This document shows positions 44,091-54,840 of a DNA stretch of 64,000 nt, piece after piece (the first letter of the stretch is position 1; each line of letters starts with the position of its first letter). The DNA lies in NCBI RefSeq assembly GCF_000424985.1, contig NZ_AUKX01000021.1:25563-89562 (forward strand), given 5' to 3'. The notes under the pieces are model-generated. The model made no database searches. It saw only the letters and a program-made list of their open reading frames with translations, and had not been told where the DNA came from. The translations under genes and the position numbers were made by a program. The DNA is from Arenibacter latericius DSM 15913. Lineage in GTDB: Bacteria > Bacteroidota > Bacteroidia > Flavobacteriales > Flavobacteriaceae.

Positions 44091-44567
44091 ATGAGAAAAA
44101 AGCAGGCAAAAAAGAGGCCACTTTTACCGGATCCAAGGTATAATGACCAATTGGTGACACGTTTTGTGAACATGATGATGTGGGACGGTAAAAAATCAAC
44201 AGCCTTTAAGGTGTTCTACGATGCAATGGATATCGTAGAGGAGAAAAAGACCGACGAGGAGAAAACAGCCTTGGAGTTGTGGAAAGATGCATTATCTAAT
44301 GTAATGCCACACGTAGAGGTTAGAAGTAGGAGAGTTGGAGGGGCAACCTTTCAGATCCCAATGCAAATTAGGCCAGATCGTAAGATTTCAACGGCTATGA
44401 AGTGGCTTATTAGCTATTCAAGAAAAAGAAACGAAAAAGCAATGTCTTTAAAATTGGCTTCCGAAATTTTAGCGGCCGCCAAAGAAGAAGGTGCAGCGGT
44501 TAAGAAAAGAGTTGATACTCATAAAATGGCCGAAGCAAACAAGGCTTTCTCTCACTTTAGATTTTAA
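44091..44567 (+). CDS. rpsG: 30S ribosomal protein S7
   Basis: A 158-residue S7, the 16S 3'-domain assembly initiator. [17 protein letters not shown] at the N terminus and the [19 protein letters not shown] core are typical. In E. coli S7 represses its own operon, but no matching rpsL-rpsG structure could be recognised here. fusA follows after 9 nt. Confidence 0.99.
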   Translation: MRKKQAKKRPLLPDPRYNDQLVTRFVNMMMWDGKKSTAFKVFYDAMDIVEEKKTDEEKTALELWKDALSNVMPHVEVRSRRVGGATFQIPMQIRPDRKISTAMKWLISYSRKRNEKAMSLKLASEILAAAKEEGAAVKKRVDTHKMAEANKAFSHFRF

Positions 44568-44576
44568 TAAGAGCAA

Positions 44577-46703
44577 ATGGCAAGAGATTTAGAATTAACA
44601 AGGAATATAGGTATCGCAGCGCATATTGATGCTGGAAAAACAACAACCACCGAGAGGATTCTTTTTTATACGGGGGTTAACCATAAGCTTGGGGAGACTC
44701 ATGAAGGTTCTGCAACAATGGACTGGATGGAGCAAGAGCAGGAGAGAGGGATTACAATTACCTCTGCTGCAACCACTTGTGATTGGCAATTTCCAATGGA
44801 GAATGCGCAGGTTTTAGAGGATACAAAGTCTTACCATTTTAACATTATTGATACTCCTGGTCACGTTGACTTTACAGTGGAGGTTAACCGTTCGTTAAGG
44901 GTTCTTGATGGATTGGTTTTTCTTTTTAGTGCAGTTGATGGTGTGGAGCCGCAGTCTGAAACTAACTGGAGGTTAGCTGATAATTATAAAGTGCCACGTA
45001 TTGGTTTCGTGAATAAAATGGACCGTCAGGGTGCTAACTTTTTGAATGTTAACAAGCAGGTTAAGGAGATGTTGGGGTCTAATGCGGTGCCAATTGTTTT
45101 GCCAATAGGTGATGAGGCTGATTTTAAAGGGATCGTTGATCTTGTTAAGAATAGAGCTGTTATATGGCATGAAGAGAATTTCGGATCTACTTTTGATGTA
45201 GTTGATATTCCTGCTGATATGGTAGATGAGGTTAAGGAGTATAGAGCGAAGCTTATTGAAGCGGTTGCAGAGTACGACGAAAACCTTATGGAGAAGTTCT
45301 TTGAGGATGAGGATTCAATTTCGGAGGATGAGGTTCATGCTGCTTTAAGAGCTGCCGTTATGGATATGAGTATTATCCCTATGGTATGCGGTTCTTCTTT
45401 TAAGAATAAAGGAGTTCAGTTCTTATTGGATGCAGTATGTAGATACTTGCCTTCTCCAATGGATAAAGAAGGTATAGTTGGGGTTAACCCAGAAACAGGA
45501 AAAGAAGAAAAGCGTAGGCCAGACGTAAAGGAGCCATTTGCGGCACTTGCGTTTAAAATTGCTACTGACCCATTCGTTGGACGTTTAGCATTCTTTAGAG
45601 TTTATTCTGGTCGTTTAGATGCTGGTTCTTATATTTTGAATAATCGTTCTGGTAAGAAAGAGCGTATTTCAAGAATTTATCAGATGCACTCTAACAAGCA
45701 AAATGCGATAGATTTTATCGAGGCTGGTGATATTGGTGCTGCAGTTGGATTTAAGGATATTAAGACTGGTGATACTATGTCTGCTGAAAAGCATCCTATT
45801 ATTTTGGAAAGTATGGATTTCCCTGATCCCGTTATCGGTATCGCAGTGGAGCCAAGAACCAAAGCGGATGTGGATAAGTTAGGTATGGCATTGGCTAAAT
45901 TGGCTGAAGAAGATCCTACCTTCCAGGTAAAGACAGATGAGGCTTCAGGGCAGACAATCGTTTCTGGAATGGGTGAGCTTCACTTAGATGTTATTGTAGA
46001 TCGTCTTAAGCGTGAGTTTAAGGTTGATGTAAATCAAGGTGAGCCTCAGGTTGAGTACAAGGAAGCTCTTACTGCTACAGCGAATCACAGAGAGGTTTAT
46101 AAGAAACAGTCTGGTGGTCGTGGTAAGTTTGCTGATATTGTATTTACAATGGGACCTGGAGAAGAAGGTAAAGATGGTCTTGAGTTTGAAAACAATATTA
46201 AAGGAGGTAACATTCCTAAGGAATATATCCCAGCTGTAGAGAAAGGCTTTAAAGAGGCTATGAAGAATGGTCCTTTGGCTGGATTCGAAATGGATAGTAT
46301 GAAGGTAACCTTAAGTGATGGTTCTTTCCATGCTGTGGATTCCGATTCACTATCTTTTGAGTTGGCTGCTAAATTAGGATACAAGGCAGCGGCTAAAGCA
46401 GCTCGTGCTGTATTAATGGAGCCAATCATGAAAATTGAGGTGTTAACACCTGAAGAAAACATGGGTGATATTGTAGGGGATCTTAACCGTAGAAGAGGTA
46501 CTATCACTAGTATGGATGATAGAGCTGGAGCTAAAGTTGTTAAAGGTTCAGTGCCGTTATCAGAGATGTTTGGATATGTAACTTCTTTGAGAACGTTGTC
46601 TTCTGGTAGAGCTACTTCTACTATGGAGTTTTCTCACTACGCAGAGACGCCTTCCAATATAGCAGAGGAAGTGATAAAGAAAGCTAAGGGTATAACCGCT
46701 TAA
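44577..46703 (+). CDS. fusA: Elongation factor G
   Basis: A 708-residue translocation GTPase. G1 is [19 protein letters not shown], the switch 2 region is [13 protein letters not shown]4 is [10 protein letters not shown], and domains II-V follow at normal length, including the domain IV loop [26 protein letters not shown]. It is the housekeeping copy, inside the str operon. The next gene is rpsJ, not tuf, so EF-Tu is encoded elsewhere. Confidence 0.99.
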   Translation: MARDLELTRNIGIAAHIDAGKTTTTERILFYTGVNHKLGETHEGSATMDWMEQEQERGITITSAATTCDWQFPMENAQVLEDTKSYHFNIIDTPGHVDFTVEVNRSLRVLDGLVFLFSAVDGVEPQSETNWRLADNYKVPRIGFVNKMDRQGANFLNVNKQVKEMLGSNAVPIVLPIGDEADFKGIVDLVKNRAVIWHEENFGSTFDVVDIPADMVDEVKEYRAKLIEAVAEYDENLMEKFFEDEDSISEDEVHAALRAAVMDMSIIPMVCGSSFKNKGVQFLLDAVCRYLPSPMDKEGIVGVNPETGKEEKRRPDVKEPFAALAFKIATDPFVGRLAFFRVYSGRLDAGSYILNNRSGKKERISRIYQMHSNKQNAIDFIEAGDIGAAVGFKDIKTGDTMSAEKHPIILESMDFPDPVIGIAVEPRTKADVDKLGMALAKLAEEDPTFQVKTDEASGQTIVSGMGELHLDVIVDRLKREFKVDVNQGEPQVEYKEALTATANHREVYKKQSGGRGKFADIVFTMGPGEEGKDGLEFENNIKGGNIPKEYIPAVEKGFKEAMKNGPLAGFEMDSMKVTLSDGSFHAVDSDSLSFELAAKLGYKAAAKAARAVLMEPIMKIEVLTPEENMGDIVGDLNRRRGTITSMDDRAGAKVVKGSVPLSEMFGYVTSLRTLSSGRATSTMEFSHYAETPSNIAEEVIKKAKGITA

Positions 46704-46714
46704 ATCTAACTAAG

Positions 46715-47020
46715 ATGAGTCAGAAAATTAGAATCAAATTAAAATCGTACGACCACAACTTGGTAGATAAATCTGCCGAGAAGATCGTAAAAACGGTAAA
46801 GACTACAGGAGCGGTTGTAACTGGTCCGATTCCTTTGCCAACACATAAAAAAATATTTACAGTATTGCGTTCACCGCACGTAAATAAGAAAGCAAGAGAG
46901 CAATTTCAGTTGAGTTCTTATAAGCGTTTACTAGATATTTATAGCTCTTCTTCAAAAACTATTGATGCTTTAATGAAATTAGAGCTTCCTAGTGGTGTAG
47001 AAGTCGAGATAAAAGTGTAG
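46715..47020 (+). CDS. rpsJ: 30S ribosomal protein S10
   Basis: A 101-residue S10, which binds 16S rRNA and, with NusB, takes part in transcription antitermination. [25 protein letters not shown] and [27 protein letters not shown] are canonical. It lies 11 nt after fusA, which fuses the str and S10 parts. A 155-nt spacer with a terminator-like hairpin follows. Confidence 0.99.
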   Translation: MSQKIRIKLKSYDHNLVDKSAEKIVKTVKTTGAVVTGPIPLPTHKKIFTVLRSPHVNKKAREQFQLSSYKRLLDIYSSSSKTIDALMKLELPSGVEVEIKV

Positions 47021-47037
47021 CTTTGCAAAACTTTTTT

Positions 47038-47052
47038 TCACCAAAGTGGTGA
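47038..47052 (+). promoter_or_regulatory. Small hairpin in the rpsJ-rplC spacer
   Basis: TCACCA pairs perfectly with TGGTGA around a 3-nt loop. It lies 51 nt upstream of the terminator hairpin and could be part of a leader RNA fold. Confidence 0.4.
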
Positions 47053-47103
47053 GATTACATGTCCTGAGCGTTTCGCGAGGGAAAAATGGAGAAAAAATAA
47101 AAT

Positions 47104-47133
47104 CAGGGTCGATTTATTTTTGACCCTGTTTTT
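47104..47133 (+). terminator. Intrinsic terminator inside the ribosomal cluster (possible attenuator)
   Basis: CAGGGTC pairs with GACCCTG around an 11-nt loop, followed by TTTTT. It would stop transcription after rpsJ unless bypassed, so it separates rpsL-rpsG-fusA-rpsJ from rplC onward. Confidence 0.75.
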
Positions 47134-47175
47134 GTATCAACAGGTTAGAGTATTAATTAATAATCAATTATAAAT

Positions 47176-47793
47176 ATGTCTGGGTTAATAGGTAGAAAAA
47201 TAGGTATGACCAGCATCTTCGACGAGAATGGAAAGAATATTCCATGTACGGTAATTGAAGCTGGACCATGCGTAGTTACCCAAGTCAGAACCGAAGAGGT
47301 TGACGGGTATAGTGCCCTTCAGCTTGGTTTCGATGACAAGGCAGAAAAACGTGCAAATAAAGCGGCTACAGGTCACTTTAAGAAAGCAGGTGTTTCTCCT
47401 AAGAAAAAAGTCATGGAATTCCAAGATTGGGAAGGTGAATTTAAATTAGGAGACACTTTAGGTGTTGATCTATTTGAAGAAGGTGAATTTGTAGATGTTG
47501 TTGGAACATCTAAAGGTAAAGGCTTTCAGGGTGTTGTTAAAAGACATGGCTTCGGTGGTGTTGGTCAGCAAACGCACGGTCAGCATAACAGGTTAAGAGC
47601 TCCGGGATCCATTGGTGCTGCATCTGATCCTTCTAGAGTGTTTAAAGGACTGAAGATGGCAGGTAGAATGGGTAACGATAGAGTAACCGTTCAGAACCTG
47701 AGAGTATTGAAAATTGTTCCAGAAAAGAATCTTTTAGTAGTAAAAGGTTGTGTTCCTGGGCATAAGAACGCTTACGTAACTATTCAGAAGTAA
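47176..47793 (+). CDS. rplC: 50S ribosomal protein L3
   Basis: A 205-residue L3, an early 50S assembly protein. [21 protein letters not shown] and the long central loop [24 protein letters not shown], whose Gln is a known N5-methylation site in other bacteria, are present. First gene after the terminator-containing spacer, so it may also have its own start or antitermination control. Its stop overlaps the rplD start by one base (TAATG). Confidence 0.99.
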   Translation: MSGLIGRKIGMTSIFDENGKNIPCTVIEAGPCVVTQVRTEEVDGYSALQLGFDDKAEKRANKAATGHFKKAGVSPKKKVMEFQDWEGEFKLGDTLGVDLFEEGEFVDVVGTSKGKGFQGVVKRHGFGGVGQQTHGQHNRLRAPGSIGAASDPSRVFKGLKMAGRMGNDRVTVQNLRVLKIVPEKNLLVVKGCVPGHKNAYVTIQK

Positions 47794-48422
47794 TGAAAGT
47801 AGCAGTTTTAGATATTAAAGGAAAAGAAACAGGTAGGGAAGTAGAGCTTTCCGATGCTGTATTCGCAATAGAACCGAACAATCATGCTGTTTATTTGGAT
47901 GTTAAACAATATTTGGCACACCAAAGGCAAGGGACGCATAAATCTAAAGAGCGTGCCGAGATTGCAGGTAGTACAAGAAAAATAAAGAAACAAAAAGGTA
48001 CTGGTACTGCACGTGCTGGTAGTATTAAATCTCCAGTTTTTAGGGGTGGTGGACGTATTTTTGGGCCACGACCTAAAGATTACAAGCAGAAATTGAACAA
48101 GAACCTAAAGCGTTTGGCGAGAAAATCTGCTTTTAGTATTAAATCTAAAGACAATGCAATTGTGGTTGTTGAAAATTTTGAATTTGAGGCGCCAAAGACG
48201 AAGGAATTCGTTAATGTATTGAAATCCTTAGGTTTGGAAGGGAAAAAATCTTTATTTGTATTGGGTGATAGGAATAATAACGTATATTTGTCCTCGCGCA
48301 ATTTAGAAGGTTCTGAAGTTATAACTAACTCAGAATTAAGCACTTACAAAATACTTAATGCGGGAAGCGTGGTATTGACTGAGGGTGCTTTAGAAGGAAT
48401 TGAAACTAACTTAACTAAATAA
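47793..48422 (+). CDS. rplD: 50S ribosomal protein L4
   Basis: A 209-residue L4. The extended loop reaching the exit tunnel reads [33 protein letters not shown], with the macrolide-related Lys-Gly-Thr region intact. In E. coli L4 is the repressor of the S10 operon; whether it acts on the upstream hairpins here is unknown. One-base overlap with rplC. Confidence 0.99.
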   Translation: MKVAVLDIKGKETGREVELSDAVFAIEPNNHAVYLDVKQYLAHQRQGTHKSKERAEIAGSTRKIKKQKGTGTARAGSIKSPVFRGGGRIFGPRPKDYKQKLNKNLKRLARKSAFSIKSKDNAIVVVENFEFEAPKTKEFVNVLKSLGLEGKKSLFVLGDRNNNVYLSSRNLEGSEVITNSELSTYKILNAGSVVLTEGALEGIETNLTK

Positions 48423-48429
48423 GTAGGCC

Positions 48430-48720
48430 ATGAGTGTGTTAATAAAGCCAATTATTACGGAAAAAATGACAGCTGAAAGCGAATTGAACAATCGCTATGG
48501 TTTTCTTGTGGATCCTAGAGTAAACAAGATTCAAGTCAAAGAAGCAGTAGAGGCTACTTATGGCGTTACAGTTGAGAAAGTTCGAACAATGAATTATGGA
48601 CCTTCACGCAAATCGCGTTACACCAAAACAGGAGTGCAACACGGGAAGACCAATGCTTATAAAAAAGCTATTGTTGATCTTGCAGAGGGAGATATTATTG
48701 ATTTTTACAGTAATCTATAA
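48430..48720 (+). CDS. rplW: 50S ribosomal protein L23
   Basis: A 96-residue L23 located at the tunnel exit, the docking site for trigger factor and SRP. SVLIKPIITEKMTAESELNNRYGFLVDPRVNK is typical. 7 nt after rplD and 9 nt before rplB. Confidence 0.99.
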   Translation: MSVLIKPIITEKMTAESELNNRYGFLVDPRVNKIQVKEAVEATYGVTVEKVRTMNYGPSRKSRYTKTGVQHGKTNAYKKAIVDLAEGDIIDFYSNL

Positions 48721-48729
48721 AGACAAAAA

Positions 48730-49554
48730 ATGTCAGTTAGAAAATTAAAACCAGTCACTCCAGGACAGCGTTTTAGAGTAGTAAACGGATTTGACGCCAT
48801 CACTACTGATAAGCCGGAGAAAAGCTTGCTTGCTCCGATAAAAAAGTCCGGAGGTAGAAACAGTCAAGGAAAGATGACTATACGCCAAAAAGGTGGTGGT
48901 CATAAAAGAAGGTATCGTGTAATCGATTTCAAAAGGGATAAACAAGATGTTGTCGCTACAGTGAAGTCGGTTGAATACGATCCTAACAGAACAGGCTTTA
49001 TTGCCTTATTATCTTACGCTGATGGCGAGAAGAGATACATTATTGCTCCAAGTGGATTACAAGTTGGGCAAGAAGTAGTTTCTGGAGCTAATGTAGCGCC
49101 AGAGATTGGAAATGCACTTCCTTTGAAATCTATTCCTTTAGGAACTGTTATTTCAGCAATAGAGCTACGTCCAGGTCAGGGAGCTGTTATGGCGAGAAGT
49201 GCCGGTACTTTTGCTCAGTTAATGGCTAAGGAAGGTAAATTTGTCACCATTAAGTTACCATCTGGAGAGACTAGATTAATCTTGTCTGAATGTATGGCGA
49301 CTATAGGTGCTGTGTCTAACCACGATCATCAACTATTGGTATCTGGTAAAGCAGGTAGAAGCAGATGGTTAGGTAGAAGACCAAGGACTAGACCAGTAGC
49401 GATGAACCCAATTGATCACCCAATGGGTGGTGGTGAAGGTAGAGCTTCTGGAGGACATCCAAGATCTAGGAACGGTATCCCTGCTAAAGGGTATAGAACT
49501 CGTTCTAGGACCAAGAGTACCAACAAGTATATATTAGAACGTAGAAAGAAATAA
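48730..49554 (+). CDS. rplB: 50S ribosomal protein L2
   Basis: A 274-residue L2 near the peptidyl-transferase centre. The C-terminal [20 protein letters not shown] region carries the conserved histidine (functionally important in other L2 proteins). Normal length, 13-nt gap to rpsS. Confidence 0.99.
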   Translation: MSVRKLKPVTPGQRFRVVNGFDAITTDKPEKSLLAPIKKSGGRNSQGKMTIRQKGGGHKRRYRVIDFKRDKQDVVATVKSVEYDPNRTGFIALLSYADGEKRYIIAPSGLQVGQEVVSGANVAPEIGNALPLKSIPLGTVISAIELRPGQGAVMARSAGTFAQLMAKEGKFVTIKLPSGETRLILSECMATIGAVSNHDHQLLVSGKAGRSRWLGRRPRTRPVAMNPIDHPMGGGEGRASGGHPRSRNGIPAKGYRTRSRTKSTNKYILERRKK

Positions 49555-49567
49555 AAAGTAGAAAGAA

Positions 49568-49846
49568 ATGGCACGTTCATTAAAGAAAGGACCTTACGTT
49601 CACTATAGTTTGGATAAGAAAGTCCAGCAAAATGTAGAATCCGGTAAAAAGGCAGTCATTAAGACATGGTCTAGAGCATCTATGATTACTCCAGATTTTG
49701 TGGGGCAAACAATAGCAGTGCATAACGGAAAACAATTTGTTCCAGTTTTTGTAACAGAGAACATGGTGGGTCACAAATTAGGTGAATTTTCTCCTACAAG
49801 ATCTTTTAGAGGTCATGCTGGAGCAAAAAATAAAGGTAAAAAGTAG
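49568..49846 (+). CDS. rpsS: 30S ribosomal protein S19
   Basis: A 92-residue S19 in the 30S head. [19 protein letters not shown] and [18 protein letters not shown] are canonical. 6-nt gap to rplV. Confidence 0.99.
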   Translation: MARSLKKGPYVHYSLDKKVQQNVESGKKAVIKTWSRASMITPDFVGQTIAVHNGKQFVPVFVTENMVGHKLGEFSPTRSFRGHAGAKNKGKK

Positions 49847-49852
49847 TAAGCT

Positions 49853-50260
49853 ATGGGAGTTCGAAAAAGACAAATGGCCGAAAGGATAAAAGCGGAGAAG
49901 CAACAAGTTGCATTTGCTAAATTAAATAATTGCCCTACCTCTCCTAGAAAAATGCGCTTAGTAGCGGATCTAGTAAGAGGAGTGCAGATTGAAAAAGCAC
50001 TTGCTATCTTGAAGTTTAACCCTAAAGAAGCTTCTCGAAGGCTAGAGAAATTGTTATTGTCCGCAATAGCAAACTGGCAAGCCAAGAATGAAGATGCTGA
50101 TATTGAGGATGCTGAGCTTTTTATAAAAGAGATCAGAGTAGATAGTGGAAGTATGTTAAAGAGACTACGTCCTGCACCTCAAGGTAGAGCGCACAGAATA
50201 AGAAAACGTTCCAACCATGTTACTTTGGTTTTGGGATCTAATAATAACACACAAAGCTAG
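49853..50260 (+). CDS. rplV: 50S ribosomal protein L22
   Basis: A 135-residue L22, one of the tunnel-wall proteins. The [17 protein letters not shown] helix and the tunnel hairpin [27 protein letters not shown] are present, with an N-terminal extension of about 18 residues ([16 protein letters not shown]) compared with the E. coli protein. The stop lies 10 nt before the rpsC ATG. Confidence 0.99.
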   Translation: MGVRKRQMAERIKAEKQQVAFAKLNNCPTSPRKMRLVADLVRGVQIEKALAILKFNPKEASRRLEKLLLSAIANWQAKNEDADIEDAELFIKEIRVDSGSMLKRLRPAPQGRAHRIRKRSNHVTLVLGSNNNTQS

Positions 50261-50270
50261 AGCATTTAGT

Positions 50271-50993
50271 ATGGGACAGAAAACAAATCCAATCGGAAAT
50301 CGCCTAGGTATTATCAGGGGATGGGAATCTAACTGGTACGGTGGAAATGATTATGGTGATAAACTTGCCGAAGACGACAAGATTAGGAAGTATATACATG
50401 CACGTTTAGCGAAAGCGAGTGTTTCCAGAATCATCATAGAGCGTACACTTAAGTTAATTACCGTTACCATTACTACGGCTAGACCTGGTATTATTATCGG
50501 AAAAGGCGGTCAAGAGGTTGATAAATTAAAAGAGGAGCTTAAGAAAATTACTAATAAGGAGATTCAGATCAACATTTTTGAGATCAAGAGACCTGAATTA
50601 GACGCTAATCTTGTTGCGGCTAGTGTTGCTCGTCAGATTGAAAGCAGAATATCTTTTAGGAGAGCTATTAAGATGGCAATTGCTGCAGCGATGAGAATGA
50701 ATGCTGAAGGAATTAAAATTCAGATTTCTGGGCGTTTGAACGGAGCTGAGATGGCAAGATCTGAGTCTTATAAAGACGGTAGAATACCTTTATCAACTTT
50801 TAGAGCAGACATTGATTATGCATTGCATGAAGCTCATACTTCTTACGGAAGATTGGGAATCAAAGTTTGGATCATGAAAGGTGAGGTTTACGGTAAGAGA
50901 GAGCTTTCTCCTTTAGTTGGTATGGCAAAGGGTCAGACTGGTGGAAAAGGTGGTAAGCACGAAGGACCGAAGAAACAACGTCGTAGAAAGTAA
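50271..50993 (+). CDS. rpsC: 30S ribosomal protein S3
   Basis: A 240-residue S3 starting with [14 protein letters not shown]. The open frame extends back into rplV, but the canonical N terminus and position after the rplV stop fix the start at 50271. The KH domain ([15 protein letters not shown]) and C-terminal domain are intact; the last residues are Lys/Arg-rich. Confidence 0.98.
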   Translation: MGQKTNPIGNRLGIIRGWESNWYGGNDYGDKLAEDDKIRKYIHARLAKASVSRIIIERTLKLITVTITTARPGIIIGKGGQEVDKLKEELKKITNKEIQINIFEIKRPELDANLVAASVARQIESRISFRRAIKMAIAAAMRMNAEGIKIQISGRLNGAEMARSESYKDGRIPLSTFRADIDYALHEAHTSYGRLGIKVWIMKGEVYGKRELSPLVGMAKGQTGGKGGKHEGPKKQRRRK

Positions 50994-51014
50994 TTTTTTA
51001 AAGAATTAAAGAAA

Positions 51015-51434
51015 ATGTTACAGCCAAAAAGAACTAAGTACCGCAAAACGCAGAAAGGGCGTATGAAAGGGATCGCTGGAAGGGGACATCAACTTTCCAA
51101 CGGTATGTTCGGGATTAAATCCTTGGATACCTCCTTCATCACATCTAGGCAAATAGAAGCAGCTCGTATCGCGGCAACTAGATATATGAAAAGGGAAGGT
51201 CAGTTGTGGATTAAAATATTTCCAGACAAGCCTATCACTAGAAAGCCTTTAGAAGTTCGTATGGGTAAAGGTAAAGGTGCCCCAGAATATTTTGTGGCTA
51301 GAGTGTTGCCAGGAAGGATAATGTTTGAAGTAGCTGGAGTTTCAATTGATGTTGCAAAAGAGGCATTACGTCTTGCAGCGCAGAAATTACCGGTTAGAAC
51401 AAAATTTATTATTGCTAGGGACTATTCTGCTTAA
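51015..51434 (+). CDS. rplP: 50S ribosomal protein L16
   Basis: A 139-residue L16 that helps organise the A site. [19 protein letters not shown] and [26 protein letters not shown] are conserved. 21 nt after rpsC. Confidence 0.99.
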   Translation: MLQPKRTKYRKTQKGRMKGIAGRGHQLSNGMFGIKSLDTSFITSRQIEAARIAATRYMKREGQLWIKIFPDKPITRKPLEVRMGKGKGAPEYFVARVLPGRIMFEVAGVSIDVAKEALRLAAQKLPVRTKFIIARDYSA

Positions 51435-51451
51435 TATAATTGCAAGGAATC

Positions 51452-51643
51452 ATGAAACAATCAGAAATTAAAGAATTATCAGTTGAAGAGCTGAAAGAAA
51501 AGAAAGCTGAATTTAAAAAGCAGTACTCTGATCTTAAAATGGCTCATTCCGTAACACCATTAGAGAATCCTTTGCTTATTAGAAGTGTGAGAAGAACGGT
51601 GGCGAGATTGGCAACTGAATTAACAAAAAGAGAATTACAATAA
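51452..51643 (+). CDS. rpmC: 50S ribosomal protein L29
   Basis: A 63-residue L29, a helical hairpin at the tunnel exit ([17 protein letters not shown]). The ATG at 51452 is used; a TTG 12 nt upstream is in frame but lacks support. Confidence 0.97.
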   Translation: MKQSEIKELSVEELKEKKAEFKKQYSDLKMAHSVTPLENPLLIRSVRRTVARLATELTKRELQ

Positions 51644-51656
51644 TTGGTTCTGCTTT

Positions 51657-51914
51657 ATGGAAAAAAGGAATTTAAGAAAAGAGAGAATAGGCGTTGTTAC
51701 TAGCAACAAAATGGAGAAATCAGTAGTGGTTTCTGAAGTTAAGCGAGTAAAACACCCTATGTACGGAAAGTTCGTGTTGAGAACAAAGAAATATGTTGCG
51801 CACGATGAAAAGAACGATTGCAATATTGGCGATACTGTGAAAATAATGGAGACACGACCATTAAGTAAAACCAAATGTTGGAGATTAGTTGAAATCATAG
51901 AAAGAGCTAAATAA
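51657..51914 (+). CDS. rpsQ: 30S ribosomal protein S17
   Basis: An 85-residue S17, an OB-fold primary 16S-binding protein. [32 protein letters not shown] and the end region with [20 protein letters not shown] are typical. 13 nt after rpmC and 2 nt before rplN. Confidence 0.99.
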   Translation: MEKRNLRKERIGVVTSNKMEKSVVVSEVKRVKHPMYGKFVLRTKKYVAHDEKNDCNIGDTVKIMETRPLSKTKCWRLVEIIERAK

Positions 51915-51916
51915 TT

Positions 51917-52285
51917 ATGTTACAGCAAGAATCTAGACTAAAAGTAGCGGACAATACGGGGGCAAAAGAAGTTTTGACCATTCGTGTGCTTGGAGGTACA
52001 AAAAGAAGATATGCTTCTGTTGGAGATAAAATAGTAGTTACCGTTAAGGAAGCTACTCCAAACGGAGCAATAAAAAAAGGTGCAGTTTCCACGGCGGTTG
52101 TTGTAAGAACAAAAAAAGAGGTTAGAAGACCTGACGGCTCTTATATTCGTTTTGACGATAATGCATGTGTACTTTTAAACCCTACTGGGGAGATGAGAGG
52201 TACGCGAGTATTTGGTCCTGTGGCCAGAGAACTTCGTGATAAACAGTTCATGAAAATTATATCATTGGCTCCAGAGGTGCTTTAA
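51917..52285 (+). CDS. rplN: 50S ribosomal protein L14
   Basis: A 122-residue L14 on the subunit interface. [20 protein letters not shown] and the C-terminal [20 protein letters not shown] are canonical. Confidence 0.99.
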   Translation: MLQQESRLKVADNTGAKEVLTIRVLGGTKRRYASVGDKIVVTVKEATPNGAIKKGAVSTAVVVRTKKEVRRPDGSYIRFDDNACVLLNPTGEMRGTRVFGPVARELRDKQFMKIISLAPEVL

Positions 52286-52298
52286 TAAAAATAGCAAA

Positions 52299-52613
52299 AT
52301 GGGAAAATTGAAAATAAAAACAGGGGATACCGTTAGAATTATTGCTGGAGACCACAAAGGAGTTGAAGGTAAAGTGATCAAGGTAGACCGTGAGAAGAAC
52401 AAGGCAATCGTTGAAGGTGCTAATATGGTATCTAAACACGAAAAGCCAAGTGCGAACAATCCGCAAGGAGGTATCGTGAAGAAAGAGGCTCCTTTGAGCA
52501 TTTCTAACCTATCCTTAATCGACCCTAAGTCGGGAGAGGCTACAAGAGTAGGATTTGAGGTAAGAGATGGTAAAAAAGTGAGGTTTTCTAAGAAATCTAA
52601 AGAAGTAATTTAG
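52299..52613 (+). CDS. rplX: 50S ribosomal protein L24
   Basis: A 104-residue L24 with the KOW motif near residues 6-32 ([20 protein letters not shown]). Normal length. 13-nt gap before it and 2 nt before rplE. Confidence 0.99.
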   Translation: MGKLKIKTGDTVRIIAGDHKGVEGKVIKVDREKNKAIVEGANMVSKHEKPSANNPQGGIVKKEAPLSISNLSLIDPKSGEATRVGFEVRDGKKVRFSKKSKEVI

Positions 52614-52615
52614 TT

Positions 52616-53167
52616 ATGGCTTACGTTCCAAGATTAAAACAAGAATATAAAGAAAGAGTTATAAAGGCTCTTCAGGAAGAATTTGGTTACAAAAATGTAA
52701 TGCAAGTTCCTAAATTAGAGAAAATTGTTGTAAGTAGGGGTGTTGGTGCCGCTGTTGCGGACAAAAAGCTTATTGACTATGCAGTGGATGAATTAACTTT
52801 AATCACTGGTCAAAAAGCAATTGCAACAAATTCTAAAAAGGACGTCGCTGCATTTAAGCTTCGTAAAGGTATGCCTATCGGGGCAAAAGTTACTTTACGT
52901 GGAGAAAGAATGTACGAGTTTTTGGATAGATTGGTTACAACTGCCCTTCCAAGGGTAAGAGATTTCCAGGGAATTAAGGCTACTGGCTTTGATGGAAGAG
53001 GTAATTATAGCCTTGGAATTGAGGAGCAAATCATTTTTCCTGAAATAAACATTGATAAAATTAATAAAATCAATGGAATGGATATTACCTTTGTAACCTC
53101 TGCGGAGACAGATAAAGAATCCAAATCATTATTAACTGAATTAGGATTACCTTTTAAAAAGAATTAG
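52616..53167 (+). CDS. rplE: 50S ribosomal protein L5
   Basis: A 183-residue L5, part of the 5S rRNA complex. [20 protein letters not shown] and [21 protein letters not shown] are typical. One nt separates it from rpsN. Confidence 0.99.
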   Translation: MAYVPRLKQEYKERVIKALQEEFGYKNVMQVPKLEKIVVSRGVGAAVADKKLIDYAVDELTLITGQKAIATNSKKDVAAFKLRKGMPIGAKVTLRGERMYEFLDRLVTTALPRVRDFQGIKATGFDGRGNYSLGIEEQIIFPEINIDKINKINGMDITFVTSAETDKESKSLLTELGLPFKKN

Positions 53168-53168
53168 T

Positions 53169-53438
53169 ATGGCTAAAGAATCTATGAAGGCCCGTGAGGT
53201 CAAAAGACAAAAGACCGTAGCTAAATATGCTGAAAAAAGGAAGGCTTTAAAAGAAGCTGGAGATTATGAAGCATTGCAAAGGTTGCCAAAAAATGCATCT
53301 CCTGTGCGTTTGCACAATCGTTGTAAACTTACAGGTAGACCAAGAGGTTATATGAGAACTTTTGGTGTATCTAGGGTTACCTTTAGGGAGCTTGCAAATA
53401 ATGGTCTTATACCAGGTGTTAAAAAAGCTAGCTGGTAA
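53169..53438 (+). CDS. rpsN: 30S ribosomal protein S14, zinc-free (C-minus) form
   Basis: An 89-residue S14 of the long, cysteine-poor type ([23 protein letters not shown]). The CxxC pairs of the zinc form are missing, so it does not need zinc. A 65-nt spacer with a hairpin follows. Confidence 0.98.
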   Translation: MAKESMKAREVKRQKTVAKYAEKRKALKEAGDYEALQRLPKNASPVRLHNRCKLTGRPRGYMRTFGVSRVTFRELANNGLIPGVKKASW

Positions 53439-53459
53439 AATAATTATAAACAGGTTGCA

Positions 53460-53483
53460 GGTTTAACAATAAAGTTAAAAACC
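53460..53483 (+). promoter_or_regulatory. Hairpin upstream of rpsH
   Basis: GGTTTAAC pairs with GTTAAAAACC (two bases bulged) around a 6-nt loop in the 65-nt rpsN-rpsH spacer. No T-run follows, so it is not a terminator. It could be an RNA-binding site for an r-protein such as S8, which is only a suggestion. Confidence 0.35.
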
Positions 53484-53503
53484 GTTACCGTAAATCAATA
53501 ACT

Positions 53504-53902
53504 ATGTTCACAGATCCAATTTCGGATTACTTAACAAGAATTAGGAACGCAAGTCGTGCAGGGCACAGAGTGGTAGAAATACCTGCTTCCAATCTAAAGA
53601 AAGAAATTACTAAAATATTATTCGATCAAGGATATATTTTAAGCTACAAATTTGAGGACGATTCTACACAAGGTATTATTAAGATCGCTTTAAAGTATGA
53701 TAAGTTCACAAAAGAACCTGTCATCAGAAAATTACAACGAGTGAGTAAGCCTGGACTTAGAAAATATGCTAACTCTAAGGAGTTGCCTAGAGTTCTAAAT
53801 GGTCTTGGTATTGCCATCGTTTCAACTTCTCATGGGGTAATGACGAGTAAGCAAGCGAAGCTTGAGAATGCAGGTGGGGAAGTTTTATGTTATGTCTATT
53901 AA
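53504..53902 (+). CDS. rpsH: 30S ribosomal protein S8
   Basis: A 132-residue S8, a primary 16S-binding protein and, in E. coli, repressor of the spc operon. TDPISDYLTRIRNASRAGH and the C-terminal STSHGVMTSKQAKLENAGGE are canonical. rplF follows after 20 nt. Confidence 0.99.
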   Translation: MFTDPISDYLTRIRNASRAGHRVVEIPASNLKKEITKILFDQGYILSYKFEDDSTQGIIKIALKYDKFTKEPVIRKLQRVSKPGLRKYANSKELPRVLNGLGIAIVSTSHGVMTSKQAKLENAGGEVLCYVY

Positions 53903-53922
53903 TACACTAAAGATTTAGAAGA

Positions 53923-54465
53923 ATGTCTAGAACAGGTAATAATCCAATAGCAATTCCAGAGGGAGTAACCGTAGAAGTAAAGGAAGATGTTGTTACCGTA
54001 AAAGGTAAGTTGGGGACACTTTCCCAAGAATTTTCTGGAGCAGGTGTAAAGGTAGAGGATGGTCAAATTTTTGTTACAAGACCATCAGATTCTAAGGAAC
54101 ATAAGGCAAAACATGGTCTTTATAGATCTTTGATATATAATATGACCCAAGGAGTTTCTAAGGGTTGGGTAAAAGAGCTTGAGTTGGTCGGTGTAGGATA
54201 TCGAGCAAGTCACCAAGGTCAGAAATTAGATCTTGCATTAGGTTTCTCGCATAATATTATTTTAGATGTGGCCCCAGAGGTAAAAATAGAGACTGTCTCG
54301 GATAAAGGAAAGAATCCTATCGTGAAGCTTAGTTCCCATGATAAACAATTAGTTGGTCAAGTGGCTGCTAAAATTAGATCCTTCCGTAAGCCAGAGCCTT
54401 ACAAAGGAAAGGGAATTAAATTCGTAGGAGAAGAATTAAGAAGAAAAGCTGGTAAATCAGCCTAA
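53923..54465 (+). CDS. rplF: 50S ribosomal protein L6
   Basis: A 180-residue L6 with two similar alpha/beta domains. [15 protein letters not shown] and the C-terminal [24 protein letters not shown] are typical. 11 nt before rplR. Confidence 0.99.
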   Translation: MSRTGNNPIAIPEGVTVEVKEDVVTVKGKLGTLSQEFSGAGVKVEDGQIFVTRPSDSKEHKAKHGLYRSLIYNMTQGVSKGWVKELELVGVGYRASHQGQKLDLALGFSHNIILDVAPEVKIETVSDKGKNPIVKLSSHDKQLVGQVAAKIRSFRKPEPYKGKGIKFVGEELRRKAGKSA

Positions 54466-54476
54466 TAATTAGGAAT

Positions 54477-54833
54477 ATGGGATTATCAAAGACTGAAAGA
54501 AAACTACGTATCAGAAGGAGGATAAGAAAAACATCCACAGGTACTGCACAAAAACCAAGGCTAGCTGTTTTTAGAAGTAATAGTGAAATATATGCTCAAT
54601 TAATTGATGATGTAGCTGGAACTACTTTAGCTGCTGCTTCATCAAGAGATAAGGAATTGGCAAAATCAAAAGGATCTAAAACAGAAGTTGCGAACTTGGT
54701 AGGTAAAGCTATCGCCGAGAAAGCAAAGGAAGCCGGTATAGAATCGGTTGCTTTTGACAGAGGTGGTAATTTATACCACGGACGAGTGAAATCATTGGCC
54801 GAAGGCGCAAGGGAAGCAGGATTAAAATTCTAA
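54477..54833 (+). CDS. rplR: 50S ribosomal protein L18
   Basis: A 118-residue L18, a 5S rRNA-binding protein. [32 protein letters not shown] and [23 protein letters not shown] are typical. Confidence 0.99.
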   Translation: MGLSKTERKLRIRRRIRKTSTGTAQKPRLAVFRSNSEIYAQLIDDVAGTTLAAASSRDKELAKSKGSKTEVANLVGKAIAEKAKEAGIESVAFDRGGNLYHGRVKSLAEGAREAGLKF

Positions 54834-54840
54834 GAATATT

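Noticed and set aside
46097..46507. 136-codon minus-strand frame opposite fusA, and a similar 141-codon frame opposite eno (62321-62746)
   Set aside because: Both lie fully within highly conserved genes and show the mirror composition of those genes; no promoter or start signal.
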